Shown here: in pieces, positions 20,444-32,709 of the stretch
Layout: every line of letters starts with the position of its first letter
Numbering within the stretch: the stretch's first letter is position 1
Translations under genes and position numbers: made by a program
Origin: Eupeodes corollae
Taxonomy: Eukaryota > Arthropoda > Insecta > Diptera > Syrphidae
NCBI RefSeq assembly: GCF_945859685.1
Contig: NC_079148.1
Location: 22,951,946-23,015,945, forward strand
Length of the DNA: 64,000 bases
Direction of reading: 5' to 3'
Notes under the pieces: model-generated
What the model saw: only the letters and a program-made list of their open reading frames with translations
The model's database searches: none
What the model was told of the DNA's origin: nothing

Positions 20444-23370
20444 CGTTTGACTGGTATGGCAAGCGTTTAATGGAGTTGGTGGAGGATTTCGGTTTAATGG
20501 TTGTAAATGGAATTTCTTAAAGAGATAGCAGAGGTGAATTAACTTTTATTTTTGGTCAGAGGATTTTGAGGTACAAACCGCAAGCTATTCAGGGGTGGAA
20601 TCGGCTAAGGTGATTGTTGATTATCAATTTTTTGATAGTCAAATTGACTATCATTTTCATTCCGTCTGCGTAAGATGATTCAACTCAATTCAATTCGATT
20701 GAACAATTTCAGATTCAAATTGTGAAAATTCGTTGTTGCCTTGGTGAAATTTTAAATTGATTCTTATAAAATATATAAATAAAAGTTTCAAATTGGCTGA
20801 TTTTAAATAAAATTCTTACTTTTCTTGCTTTTTTCGAATGTCGTAAGCTTTGTCGGTGACAGGAATGTGTTTTTTAAAATAAACAAAGTGAACTAAGAAA
20901 ATTTTCCAGTCGTTTGTGTAAGCGTCTGGTAGCTCTATTCGGAATAAACAAATTTGTTTGAAAACGACTATCACATTTTTTTGTGAAAGCTTTTTAGGTA
21001 TCAATTTGACTATCACCTTATGTAGATCAAATTCGATCATTTTGATTGTCATTTATCAACAATCACCTTAGCCGATTCCACCTGTCCTGTGAGCAGTCGG
21101 CTTGCGAAATAATAGAAGTTAAGTTCAGTCATGCCATCCTTTGCAATGCTTACAATTTTTAGGAAAACAAAGTCTAATTTCTTTAAATCGCTCTACCTAC
21201 ATATATGCAAATAAAACGTATAAGCGCGTATGCAAAAATAAACAAATAACTTTTATGGCTGGTTTAACAGTAAGTTTATCAAAATGTAAAGGCGTTAAAA
21301 ATGTTTCAGCAAATACAATAAATCTAGAGTTACTAGCAAACCATTTCAAGGAACTTCTTAACGCGTCAACAAACTCACAACTATTTCAATATGCTTTACC
21401 CTCAATCACTATTTCAGACCTAGACGACCCTATTACAATAAATGAATTGCAAGCAACCCTTAAAATAATGAAAAACAACAAGGCAGCCGGGCTAGATGGA
21501 ATTCCAGCTTAATTTTATAAAAACACTTCCCCGTCTTTCCTAAATCTTCTTGATTGTTTTAATAAGATTCTTGAAAAAGAAGCAATACCTCAGTCATTTT
21601 TAATGTCACAAATTTGTCCAGTTTTTAAAAAAAGGAGATCCAAGCTCACCAGCAAACTATAGGGGCATTTCGATTCTTCGTTGTTTGAGAAAAATATTTA
21701 CCCAAATTCTATACTGCAGGCTTATGAGGTGGGTAGAAGAAGACAAATTGCTAAGCACTTTCCAAGCTGGTTTTCGCTCTGGTCTCTCAACTGAGAATCA
21801 AATCTTCGCACTCTCCAATAAAGCAAAACGTTTCATCGATAACAAACAAAAACTTTATGTCTTTTTCATTGATTTTAGGGCAGCATTTGATACTATCAAC
21901 CGGAATTCACTAATTTATAAATTATCAAATTTAGGTATATCGACGAAATTTTTAAGACTCTATAAACTTCTCCTCACCAATACTTGCGCTACTGTGTCAA
22001 ATGGGAGTTCCATATCCAGCTTCTTTAACACTGATTGCGGTTTGCCCCAAGGTTGCCCCTTAAGCCCGATTATGTTTGCCCTTTTCATTGACGATGTCTC
22101 CCGTGATTTTCCTGGGGGTGTTGGGTTTCGAAATCTACTTATTAAGGTACTACTTTATGCGGACGGCCTTGTTGTTTTGTCGGACAACCCCGCCACATTC
22201 CAGTTAAAAATTAATAGACTTAAAAACTTTTGCAATAAATGGGACCTAAATATAAACACCTCAAAATCAAAAATTATGATTTTTGAAAGCACCCGTCGAA
22301 GAAGAAACCTGCTAGAAGCACCCATATTGGATCGTGAACTTATAGAGGTGGTTAACCAATTTAAATATTTAGGTGTTCTATTTTGTAGCAATCTAGATTT
22401 CCGGCCCCATGTTAAGGAAAAATGCTTATCGGCAAAAAACTGCAATAAACCTTATATGGAACGAAATCTTCTGCAATAAGTACATAGGCATCTCAGCTAA
22501 ATTTTGAGTTTTTGAAGCTACTATAAACTCATGCTTATGCTATGCCAGTACCAAGATCTCGATGAATTTGAGATAGTTCAACACTTCTATTTTAAACGAA
22601 TATTTAAACTTCCAAACTATACACCAACTTACGCTTTACATGTGGAATCAGGGATCCCTCCGATTGTTTTTAAAAATCTTAAATTTAATGCCGATTACAT
22701 AGTAAAAGTAATGCAAAGGTCAAATGAAAATCTTCATAAGAAAATCATGGATTTCGCATTCCGAAGGAATTTATCGCCGTTTAAAGAATGGTATGAAATA
22801 GCAAATGCGCACGGATTTAATCTAAACCTCAGTACAACAACTCTTGCTAATTGGAAAGGTAGGTTTTATGAATGTATTGCATTGGTTGATGATTCATTGT
22901 ATCTCAAGTTCTTGAATAGGGCTCGAACCTCTCCAAGCAGATTGATCCATAAGCAACTCAATCACACTTTGTTTGTAAGCAATTATTTGAATAGTAATCT
23001 TTCTGCTAATGAAATAGGTACTTTGTTTAATGCAAGAACTGAGATGCTAAATCTGATCTTAGAAATAGTTTTGTAGAGTAAATTTAAATTTTTAAATATA
23101 TGGATATTTATGTATCATTATCTAAGATGTAAAGAGGAAATATATATTATAAACTTGGATATTATGCTTATTTAAATTTAATCCATTTATTCAATTGTCT
23201 ACAATAATCTATTTATAAACTTAATAAAATCTTAAAGGTTCTTTTTTGTACTCGATAAATGTCAATTTTCAGGCAGACGGCAAATATATTTTTTGCCATG
23301 CTAATGTTCTTATATAATTTTTCAAATGTATTTCGAGTTTTGGTTAAATAAAGAATTTGTAATAATAATA
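20444..23370 (+). pseudogene. LINE family B, 5'-truncated, with nested TIR element
   Basis: Starts inside the endonuclease domain (VNG...RGELTFI near 20500-20560), is interrupted at 20593-21085 by an inverted-repeat element, and then continues as a reverse transcriptase (KNNKAAGLDGIP near 21500, FIDFRAAFDTINR near 21880, CGLPQGCPLSP near 22040). The catalytic YxDD box has become YADG (near 22157). There is a stop at 21510-21512, a one-base insertion in an A run near 21630 and a further break near 22477, so the element is dead. A C-terminal domain of about 180 residues (22531-23076) follows. The 3' end is a (TAA)n tail near 23360-23372. Confidence 0.8.
20593..21085. mobile_element. Inverted-repeat element (about 490 bp) inside LINE B
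   Basis: Left end GGTGGAATCGGCTAAGGTGA, and the right end is its reverse complement over about 28 bp (21058-21085). It interrupts the LINE endonuclease region. A 78-residue frame on the minus strand (20816-21052) has no family I recognise. No target duplication is clear. Confidence 0.75.
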
Positions 23371-23403
23371 ATAAAGAGTTTTTGATAACTGGTATATCTT
23401 TGG
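23371..23403 (+). repeat. Right target-site duplication of LINE B
   Basis: Partner of 20411-20443; follows the (TAA)n tail directly. Confidence 0.75.
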
Positions 23404-23622
23404 TTCGGTGGAAATATTTTAGTTACAAATAATGGTATGAAGTTTTTGTAAGTTGTTTTATCAATCTCTTACAACGGGCCTATAATAAGGCTGAATGTTT
23501 ATTTAAGTAAGTTTTTAATTCACTTATGTGCAGTCTCAATAGGCACATTAACTTTACCTAAGTGCATTTTACAGCAGCAATGTATATGACCTTCAATTCT
23601 ATACTGAATTTTAAGGGAGAGT
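23404..23622. other. Spacer
   Basis: No feature recognised. Confidence 0.3.
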
Positions 23623-23634
23623 TTTTTGATCTAT

Positions 23635-24543
23635 GGTTAGGTTAGGATATAGTGGCTGTCCAAGATGGAAACGGACACACTTAGGCCAGTTTAATGGCTC
23701 ATTGTGATACCACATGAATCTTGAGGCTTCATCCTAAGCTCAATGGAACCAGCTTGAGTCCCTTACGAAACGTGAGAGGCTGATTATACCGATATGATTT
23801 AGATCGTTAAAGAAGTATTCTCCTAGGTAGTAATTGCGTTTTCGAGCTAGAGCAGGCCATGTGCAGAGAAGATGAAGAACCGTTTCTTCCTCTTCCTCGT
23901 CCATACAGCTTCTGCAAAAGTCATTTGAGAATACGCCTAGTCTCGTGGCGTGCTTTCCTATTAGACAGTGTCCGGTTATGACACCTATTATCGAGCTTAT
24001 ATGCGATCTGCTTAGAGAGAGCAAGCACCTTGAACGTTTTAAATCCAGTGTTGGCCAGATGTTTTTTGTGGCTTGACACGTGGTGGTGTTGTTCCACCTG
24101 GTGCCTGCCGTCTTCACAGCGTCTTGCATTAGCAGCAGTTTACAAGTAGTGATTGTTATGCCAGTACTTGCCAAACGTGGTAGCATGAGCTGTACTGTAC
24201 CGTTCCTGGCGAGTTCGTCTGCCTTACAGTTACCTGGAATTTCTCTATGGCCCGGCACCCTGCAAATTTGAATATTAAACTGTTGCGCCATCTCCATTAG
24301 AGATGATCGACAGTTATGGACTGTTATTGAGTTTGTAGACAGAGTCCAGAGATTTGATAGCTACCTGGCTGTCAGAGAAAATACGGATATCAGATGTTGA
24401 TATCACGTTTTCTTTGAGCCAAGACAAGACTTCTTTAATCGCCAAAAGTTCCGCCTGGAACACGCTAAAATGATTGGGAAGGCGGAATGAGAGACTTAAT
24501 TTCAGTCGTTCAGAGTACACACCTCCACCAACCCCTTCTTTGG
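23635..24543 (-). pseudogene. LOA/I-like LINE, copy b (RNase H end only)
   Basis: Minus-strand frames encode the end of RNase H (DIRIFSDSQVAIKSL near 24400, GNCKADELARNGT near 24220) and the Cys-rich tail (CRSCMDEEEEE near 23920). It is the same family as copy a but 5'-truncated. It is flanked by a 12-bp duplication TTTTTGATCTAT (23623-23634 and 24544-24555), the signature of target-primed reverse transcription. The 3' end is ggttaggttagg on the plus strand. A frameshift near 24310 breaks the frame. Confidence 0.85.
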
Positions 24544-24703
24544 TTTTTGATCTATATTTTAATGAAAAAAAAGACGCTTAGTGAAAATAATTGAAAGATT
24601 GGAAAAACAAATAAAATTTGATCTGAGCTTATATTTTGTAGTAATACTTAAATCGTAAATATTAATAAAATTGTACAATAATATAAAATTTTTTGTCTAT
24701 AAA

Positions 24704-27213
24704 CTAATTTACTTTGTCATGTTCTTCTACATCTGGAACCAATGGAACGGTCACTTGTAAGTAATACTCATACTCAGGACCTGAAAGTGATAAAAAGGAA
24801 TGAATACAGATTTTTTTTTAATACAAAATATTTCTAGTAAGTAAAAATGCAACCTTAGACAAACTGAATATCACCTTTATAATATTGAATCAATAAAAAT
24901 ACATACATACGAATTTGTAAAAATAACCCACGCATATACTTACTTTGTTCAAGTAGTGATTCTAACTCTTCTACATTTTCTATACTGGGAATATTTTGGT
25001 CCGTAGATTCTTTTAATATTAAATCAATTTCTTTGGATGCTTTTAACAAATAAAAAGGAACTTTTATGCCCAATAATTCTTTGTACAAAGCTCCCATGCC
25101 TCGTGCTGCAGTAAAATCAAAATCTATAATAAAACATACAATTGTAATTTTAAAATCAGTTAAATAGAATATTTAATATTTCATAAATTTACCATATATA
25201 TTTGTGCAATCTAATACAACTGGATAGATTCCAAATGAGGAAATTGCTTTTGAAATTTCATTTCTTAACCATTCTATGGCAGGAAAATAAACTGAGCTGT
25301 AACTTGGTCGAACTAAAATATGTTCAATGCCATTTCTTGTCTAGAAAAACCAAATGTTTAATAAAAAAAAAACATGTTATTGAAATTGAAAACAAACCTT
25401 AGCTTTTGTCACACCCAATGGTGGTCTAGCTACTCGATAAACTAAGAACGCAACATCTGTGGCAACGCCAAGTAAAAGTCCAACCTCTACGCCTAATGTC
25501 AAACTAAATATAAATGTTATGGCTCCAGGGAAAAGCTCTCGACGACTGCAGCGCCACAGTGGTCTCACGACCTAAATAGTCCATCATACAAATAATACAT
25601 GTATCAAAATTCTTTTGATAATAATGTAATGATGGAATAAATACCTCAAATTCTATCATAAAGATAACTGCTGAAATTATTACAGCACTCAAAGCTGCTT
25701 TGGGAATGTATCTGAAGTAAGGTGTCAGAACTGCCAAAGCCAGCAATACCAAAGCACTAGTGTAAATACCACCGATTGGTGTTTTTACACCACTTGCATG
25801 ATTGACTGCACTACGTGAAAATGATCCAGTCACAGGAATTGAACTGAAGAAGGAACCACAGATGTTGCTTAGTGATAATGCCACTAATTCACGTGTCGCA
25901 CTTATTCCAGAACCTCCAAATGCTTTCGAAATTGCAACATTTCCCAACACAGCTATAACAGGTAGAATAATGATAGAAGATCCCAGCTCATTCATCTAAA
26001 TTTAAATTTAAAACAAAAACTTAGTTAAAAATTCAGACCAAATGAGAATTGCTAAAGAAGTACCTACCATTTCTGTGAAATTTTGTTCAATTGCAGTATT
26101 ATTTTCACTTAAAATAGTTGTATTAAAACTAGGCAAACTAAAATCAGGTAAGCCGCCCTTTACCTTTCCAGTTAAAACAAATATACACGATTCTCCTTGA
26201 CAAGTGTAATAGGCGAGTGTACTTGAAATAAGTACTATCAAAGCATTTCTAGCAGTAGCTAAAAGCCAAAAAATGCCATTGAATAATTTGTGTCCGCTTA
26301 CTCTTTCAGATAATTTAATGTCTTTAAGTTTCTGTAAATAAAGAAAAGATTCTCTTAACCATTTTTTTGTTTGTATACACAATTTAATAAGCGTACTCTC
26401 ATAAGAAGCAGTAGAACTATCGATATAAAACCTAATGTCATGTCTCCAGGACGAACCATATCCAAGTTTGTAAACACTGACTTAATTGTATTTATAAAAT
26501 CCGAACCTGATCCTCCTTTTAAGCCAAGTAATCCCTAGAAAATAAAATAAAATAATTTCTGAACTTAGTAGAGAAAGAATAATGAACATTTATCTCACCT
26601 TTAATTGAGAAGTTCCTATTATGACAGCAGTAGCAGATGTAAAACCAACTGTTACTGGTAAGGATATTAAATCTACAAGTGCTCCTGCAAGTTGAAGGAA
26701 ATAGTAAATACATTAATTTTTGTTTTTAAAATTGAAGGATAACAAAATACATACCAAGCCTTAACAGTGCCATCAGCAATTCAATAATCCCTGATATAAA
26801 ACATAATAAAATGGCATATGTTGGTCCCGACGCCAAACCCAAACCAGTGTGTTTACTGGTAATTAAGGCTAGAAGAGCAGTCGGACCTATCGTCACCTGG
26901 CAGCATCCACCCATCAAGGCATACAAAATTCCTCCCACAAAAGCAGAATACAAGCCATACTATTAAAATTCATAAAAAAAAAACAGAAAAATACATATTA
27001 TTAAAAAAAACTTGTGGATTCGAATATGATCAGGGATCACACACTTACTTGAGGTTCAAGTCCTGCTAGAGTTGCGTATGCTAGCCCTTGTGGTAAAACA
27101 GTTAAGCCAACTGTAATACCGGCTATCATATCAGATATAGCAAACTGCACACTGTATCCATTTAACCACTTTATTCCGGGAACGAATTTGGAAATTATAT
27201 TTACAACTGTCAT
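24704..27213 (-). CDS. SLC26/SulP-family anion transporter (sulfate permease)
   Basis: Ten coding exons with GT-AG borders and matching phases: 27213-27049, 26959-26755, 26684-26599, 26534-26397, 26331-26068, 25995-25645, 25571-25398, 25340-25193, 25123-24944, 24780-24704, total 595 residues. Exons 1-2 join in the SulP signature (LPQGLAYATLAGL, then YGLYSAFVGG). Exon 6 carries NICGSFFSSIPVTGSFSRSAV. Multiple hydrophobic helices form the membrane domain (about residues 30-440); a short cytoplasmic STAS domain follows (about 465-570, with VVLDCTNIYG). The family moves sulfate, chloride, bicarbonate or oxalate across membranes; the style is closest to the SLC26A11-like group of insects. A splice acceptor at about 27233 suggests a non-coding 5' exon further right. 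No frameshift or stop is seen; it appears functional. Confidence 0.92.
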
Positions 27214-27403
27214 GATTTATAAGAGACGCAGTTCTAGAATTTTAAATATAAGAAAAAGAAAGTCAATTTTTTTTTTATTTTTTGCAAACCATTTAGGAAT
27301 AAATAAATATGCTATAAAAAAAACACATAAACTCACTCACTAAGACAAACATTTTATAGTGTCTTAAAAATTTCGATTATTATTTTTGATACCAATTTTC
27401 AAA

Positions 27404-28178
27404 GTTCTCTCCTGGCTAAGGGAAAACGTGATATCAACTCCTGATATCCGTATCTTTTCTGAAATTCAGGCTTCTATCAAATCTCTTGACGGTGTCTCAA
27501 CAAATCTCTAACGGCCCTCGATTGTCGATCGTCTCTTATAGAGATGGTGCAGCAATTTAACATTCAACATTCACCTCTGTTGGGTGCCGGGTTACAGAGA
27601 AATCACAGAAAATTGTAGAGCTGATGAACCCGCTAAAAATGGAACCTTCATACCTATTTCACCTGAAATGGTTTACCGATAGCTACATGTAAACTTCTGT
27701 TAACAGAAACAGCTTTCGCGATAGCAAACTCTAGGTGGTACAATTTACCAACATGCGCAGCCACAAAACTCATATGGTCTTCGCTGGACCTAAAGACTTG
27801 TTATCTCAAAGCAGACTTCATATAAGGTGTCCTGACGGGACACTGTTTTATAGACAGACACGCAATACGACTTAGTGTAGCCTCAAATGACTTCTGCAGG
27901 AGTCATGAGGACGAGGAAGAAGAGGAAACAATCTCTCACCTCCTCTGCACTTGCTCTGCTCTTTCACTAAGAAGCAAACTTCCTCTGGCAGACTACTCTT
28001 TTGATAATCCCAGTGAACTAGCTAAAAAGGATATCAAATATCTTCCTCGCTTTATAAAAGGCTCAAAATGGTTCGACAAGTGGGCAGTAATCCTCTAGAT
28101 TCATGTGGTATCACAATGGGCCTTTTCTTTTGGCCTAAGTGTGTGGATTATGAATCCGCAGCCACTTTAACATTACCT
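27404..28178 (+). pseudogene. LOA/I-like LINE, copy c
   Basis: Plus-strand remnant of the same RNase H end (near 27430-27510) and Cys-rich tail (near 27890-27960) as copies a and b, with several frameshifts and stops. Flanked by the 10-bp duplication AATTTTCAAA (27394-27403 and 28179-28188). It sits in the probable 5'-UTR intron or promoter region of the SLC26 gene, in the opposite orientation. Confidence 0.8.
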
Positions 28179-28188
28179 AATTTTCAAA

Positions 28189-29160
28189 ACTGAAAATATA
28201 TTCATAAGGATATAGTTTATGCTAAACAGTAAACACGAAGCTAATTTCCCTATCTATTTATTTAAATCCGCTTTGATTTAATTTTAATATTTAAACATAA
28301 TATCTTCTGCACATACTTTCCTTCTTATCAAAACCTCAATATCTTATCTTTCAGTTTACTGTTTTTAATTAATAACATTTTTATTTTGTATTTGCACAAT
28401 ACAAACACGAAATCAAAACACAGCGGACATCAACTTAATATCTTAAGAGTACATCTAGCTAAATGACTAAATAGCTTTTACTGGACACTTTCTTCTTCTG
28501 TGCAATTCGAACAAAAGCAAAGATGGGCGGGAATTGTACTTTTCCTTATAAACTGTGTCTTTTCTTTGTTATTAAGTCAGTGCGAATGTCATGATATGAG
28601 AATTTTTAAATTACAGATAAATGAGGTACTTAAAGAACCGTACGCAATCAATTAGCTTTGCAACTTATTACTTCAACTTTATAAGTATAAACAAGTACAA
28701 AAATAATTACAGAACAATGCTGTGTTGTATTTTTGTTCTTTTCAAAATGAAGATGGTTTTATCTAGATAGCCATTTCAATTGAATGTCAAGGCTATGGAC
28801 GTACTAATATCAAAGCTTTCACAAAGAAAATATGATTTTAGAGGATCTATTTTATGGCGGTTACCAAACAAAATCAGCTTTTGCATTTAATTACAACTCA
28901 ATGATACTGTCCTAAAATAAAAATCAACATTTGATTCAATTGGTATGAATATTTTTACGAAGAATCAAAGCAGAGCAAATAAATACACAAATATTTAACA
29001 AACAATAAATTAAATTTTTTAACTCAAATTATTTATTTATTATTATAATTCGCTAAATTCGTTAATTCGTTGATGTTCAAATGATAGACATGTGCGTTCA
29101 AGAGGACACAAGCGTCCACAGGTTTTTCTCAAAACCCACATCTGTCTATCAACTCCTACT
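28189..29160. other. Region upstream of the SLC26 gene
   Basis: AT-rich, no ORF. A 30-bp block at 28635-28664 (with accgtacgca and aattagct) recurs in similar form at 33393-33422; it may be part of a duplicated promoter. No TATA box is assigned. Confidence 0.35.
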
Positions 29161-29399
29161 CTCACCTCCCCGTGGTGAACATCGGATGCCTAGTACCTCA
29201 ACTGGAGATTGGGTTCCAACCCCAGTGGAAAGTTGTTGCGTTCAGCAAACGAGAGAGGGGAGAAGGGTGTTTCCACTTAGGCACCTCTCCTTATCCAGAA
29301 TTCCCGAGATGGAATCAACGGTGGCGTCTACAGTTCCAATAAGGTTGAACTAGTTAGAGAACACCTTATAGGGCTTCTAGGACTTATTCGGAGCCTAGG
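29161..29399 (+). repeat. GC-rich repeat-like block, possible SINE or 5' part of an RTE element
   Basis: This block is much more GC-rich than its surroundings and carries gggttccaacccc (29211-29223), which resembles a tRNA B box. It runs directly into the RTE-like tail. A SINE that borrows a LINE tail is one possibility; an internally deleted LINE is another. Confidence 0.3.
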
Positions 29400-29862
29400 C
29401 CTATAAGGAGCGGTTTTATCCGGCTCCCCGTCCTTGGAGTTATACGAGGGACCAAAGTGTCGCTATATAAGACCCTTATCATCCCCGTCCTGCTATACGG
29501 TGCAGAAACATGGACTATGACAAAAGCGGATGAAAGCACCTTGGGTCGTTTCGACGAGCTGTACGGGCTGTACAGCGAAGTAGACTTAGGCAGAAGGGTA
29601 AAAGTCCAAGGACTAAGATGGCTGGGTCACGTAGAGCGCATGGAAACCAATGCTCCGGCCCGGAAAGTCTTCGAATCCACACCCATAGGACAGCGCAGTA
29701 GAGGAAGACCGCGGATCAGGTGGCGCAGAAGTGGAAAGTGACCTAACCCAACTTGAAATGCGAAACTGGAGACTAGCTAGGCACCGAGCTATATGGAGAA
29801 TTTGTTGGGTGAGGCCCTAGTTCACACAGGACTGTAGCGCCACCTTAATTAAGTAAGTAATT
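29400..29862 (+). pseudogene. RTE-like LINE 3' fragment
   Basis: A frame from 29457 to 29741 reads YKTLIIPVLLYGAETWT, then RVKVQGLRWLGHVERM and RGRPRIRW, the thumb and tail of RTE/BovB-type reverse transcriptases. A stretch of about 20 residues usually found between these motifs is missing after LGRFDE. The 3' end is a short TAAG repeat (taagtaagtaa near 29850), a usual RTE tail form. Dead 5'-truncated copy. Confidence 0.7.
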
Positions 29863-29879
29863 TGTTAAATACTAACGTT

Positions 29880-31338
29880 ACAATTCTTATTTAAAAAAAA
29901 CTTAAACTAGACTTGAAAAATATTAATTTGCAGTTTATAATTTTTATATTATCATTTGGTGAATTATTACAAGAGTGAAATTTATTAAAGATTTCAAATA
30001 ATTGATTTAAGGAACTATGTACACCATAGTTTGATCTACTAAAATTAGTATTCAATGGTTTTTGGAGTCTTATACTTGAACGACTAAAACCAAAGTTCAA
30101 ACTACCAAGAATTGATAGTGATGACATTTGTCCGTTTATTATTCCAAAAATAAAACAAAACCGCAAATACATCCTATGATTTGTCAAAGACGGAAGATTT
30201 ATAAGTGAACGTCTTTGTGAATAAGGCGGTAATGCTTGAATATCATGAAACCACGGAAGGGATCGTAGACAAAAACGCAACAATCTTTTCTGAATGGCTT
30301 CGAGTCTTGTGACATGTACGGCGTAGTAAGGTGACCATACTGTAAAAGCATTTTAAAACATAAACAACACGGATATCACGGCCACATCTCTTAATAAAAC
30401 CCAGAACTCTATTTGCTTTTTTAACGATGAAGTTAACATGTTCATTAAATGTTAGTTTAGAATCTAAGACAACGCCCTAGTCAGAAAATACATATACGAG
30501 GTGTGTTCAAAAAGTACCCGGAATTTTTAAATTTCGAAGGTTATGAAACATGGGTGTACGATTATGATGTCGAAACCAAAGCATAAACCTGGAAGCATCA
30601 ATCGTCAATAGCGAAAAAAGCACGTCATGTTCGATAAAATGTGAAGGTTTTGCTTACTATTTTCTTCGATTATAATGGCATAGTGCATCAAGAGTTCTTA
30701 CCACAAGGTCGTACGGTTAATAAGGAGTATTACCTTGAAGTTATGCGACGTTTGCGTAAAGCAATCCGAAAAAAACGCTCAGATTTATGGAAAAACAACT
30801 AATGGCTTTTGCACCAAGATAACGCGCACCTGCTCACTCGTCGTTGCTTGTTCGTAATTTTTTGGCCAAAAAAAATACCGTAGTCATGCCCCAACCTCCA
30901 TATTCTCCAGATATGGCTCCGTGTGACTTTTTCCTGTTTCAAAGTGGATGAAACCAATGAAAGGACTGCAGTTTTCCTCGATGGAAGAAATATCGAATCG
31001 ATGAGAATGATCAAGGACATATCAAAAAGTGAATATCAAGAGTCCTTCCTAGATTGGAAAAAACGCTGGCGTAAGTGTATTTATATTGATGTAAACGAAT
31101 AAATAAATATTTTTTTGAAATTCCGGGTACTTTTTGAACACACCTCGTACTCTACTTAAAGGACAAAAATCAAACATGTAACTAAAAACGATTGGAATTT
31201 TTTTGCGTGTAAAACTCATGGTTTTAAATTTGTCAACATTTAAAACAAGATGATTATTATTGCACCATTCCCTGAATAATATTAAGGCTTCTTCTCTTTT
31301 GGAGTCAATTTTTTTTAAATTTTAATGGCATAAGCATA
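29880..31338 (-). pseudogene. Jockey/CR1-like LINE fragment split by mariner
   Basis: Minus-strand coding remnants are WCNNNHLVLNVDKFKTMSF (near 31250-31300), the mariner insertion, then LGVV-type VVLDSKLTFNEHVNFI (near 30450) and KRLLRFCLRSLPWF with a C-terminal domain ending near 29890. This order is the palm-to-tail part of a non-LTR reverse transcriptase. The catalytic motif region is near the right end, next to the Tc1 element at 31341. There are several stops. The mariner at 30497-31147 interrupts it. Confidence 0.7.
30497..31147 (+). mobile_element. mariner element, internally deleted, perfect TIR ends
   Basis: The ends cgaggtgtgttcaaaaagta and their reverse complement form a near-perfect inverted repeat of about 30 bp, each flanked by TA (30495-30496 and 31148-31149). 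Inside are broken frames of mariner transposase: the YDYDVETK region, EYYLEVMRRLRKAIR, HQDNA and PPYSPDMAPCDFFLF, the last three around the second and third catalytic acids of the D,D34D triad. The first half of the gene is missing and frames are shifted. Full-length mariner is about 1.3 kb; this copy is 651 bp. It cannot move by itself. Confidence 0.9.
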
Positions 31339-31340
31339 TA

Positions 31341-32707
31341 CAATATCGCACAAAATATTTGCAACTAAAAATTAAATTAAGCATTTTCTTAAATTTTATT
31401 CAGAATAAAAACAATCGTGATATATTATTAATACTGTGTATTCAAAGATTCAAAGATAAAATATATAACACAAAAAAATAAACTTTTAGTAATATAACGT
31501 TTAACTTTATCAAGTAACTTCAAATTCACCCGCGACAAAACAATTGCAACTTCAAATGGAAAGATATAAACATTATAAAATAATCAATATTTTGTAGCGA
31601 ATCCTTTGTTTTTGACAACTGCCTTGCATCTTCTTGGCATTCAATTAAATTTTGAATGATGTTTGGTGGAACTTCATTCCAAGCCGTTTGTACTCTTTTG
31701 AAAAAATCGTCCGCATTTCTAACATTTCCCGATTAGTTTTCCGTTTGACGATTTCCCAAAGGTTTTCAATCGGATTTAAGTCTGGTGACTGTGATGTTAT
31801 GGTCATTAAGCCAGGTTTTAACCAGTCTCGACGTGTGCTTTGGGTCGTTGTCCTGCTGGAAGACCCAACGCAATGGCATTTCCCATTCTGCATATGGCAA
31901 CATAGCGTCCACTGAAATATTTTTGTATACATAATGGTCCATTATGCCATTTATGCGATGCAATGGGACTAAACCAGCAGAAGAAAAGCAACCCCACACC
32001 ATTACATTCCCACCGCCGTGCTTGAGAGTTTTTATGCAATAACGTGATATTCCGTCACTTCCCATTATATTAAATTTGGATTCGTCACTGAAAAGGACTC
32101 GACTCCATTTCTGCTTGTCCTAAGAAAGATGTTCCTTAGCAAACTGCATTCTTTTTTTCTGGTTTCCACCGCGATGCACAGCAGACACTTTTGTTTTGAG
32201 ATAACGGTCGGTCGTGAGACCGACGATTTATTTACATTAAATTTATTGAAATGTTTTTTTGTGAAATGCCCGAATTAAAATCGTCTACAATTCGCTGTCT
32301 TAAAGGATCTCCAAATTTATTAAGTGCCATTATTTAATAATTTTATATTTAAATTGAAACCGATATCACTGGAGATGTGCTTTATGTAAATAAATAACAG
32401 CAACTTTGCTTTCAGGTCATGACCTTCAGACAATTGCTAAATGCAATGCAATTTTATAATTGGACAAAATAGAACGATGTAACTGTTAATAATTCAGTTA
32501 AACAGTGATGAAACTTTAATTGCAATTGTTTTGTCGCAGGTGAATTTGAAATTACTTAATACAATTAAACGTTATGTTTTGAGTTTTATATATTTTTAAT
32601 ACCCAGTATTAATAATGTATGACGATTGTTTTGATTCTGAATACAATTTTAATTTTTTAGAAAATGCTTACTTTCATTTCTAGTTGCAAATGTTTTGTCC
32701 GATACTG
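31341..32707 (-). mobile_element. Tc1-like transposon with long IR/DR ends
   Basis: Both ends share about 210-230 bp in inverted orientation. Each end carries two related direct repeats: an outer acaaaa(t/c)(a/g)tttgcaact and an inner gacaaaacaattgcaact. This IR/DR design is known in Tc1-family elements such as Minos and Sleeping Beauty. TA flanks are at 31339-31340 and 32708-32709. The minus-strand transposase is broken into overlapping frames (31645-32065) with HGGGNVMVWGCFS, QQDNDPKHTS and SPDLNPIENLW, the latter two holding the second D and the E of the D,D34E triad. The N-terminal DNA-binding half is mostly unreadable. Defective. Confidence 0.87.
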
Positions 32708-32709
32708 TA

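Noticed and set aside
30497..31147. Functional mariner transposase gene
   Set aside because: First half missing, frames shifted, and the catalytic block is altered.
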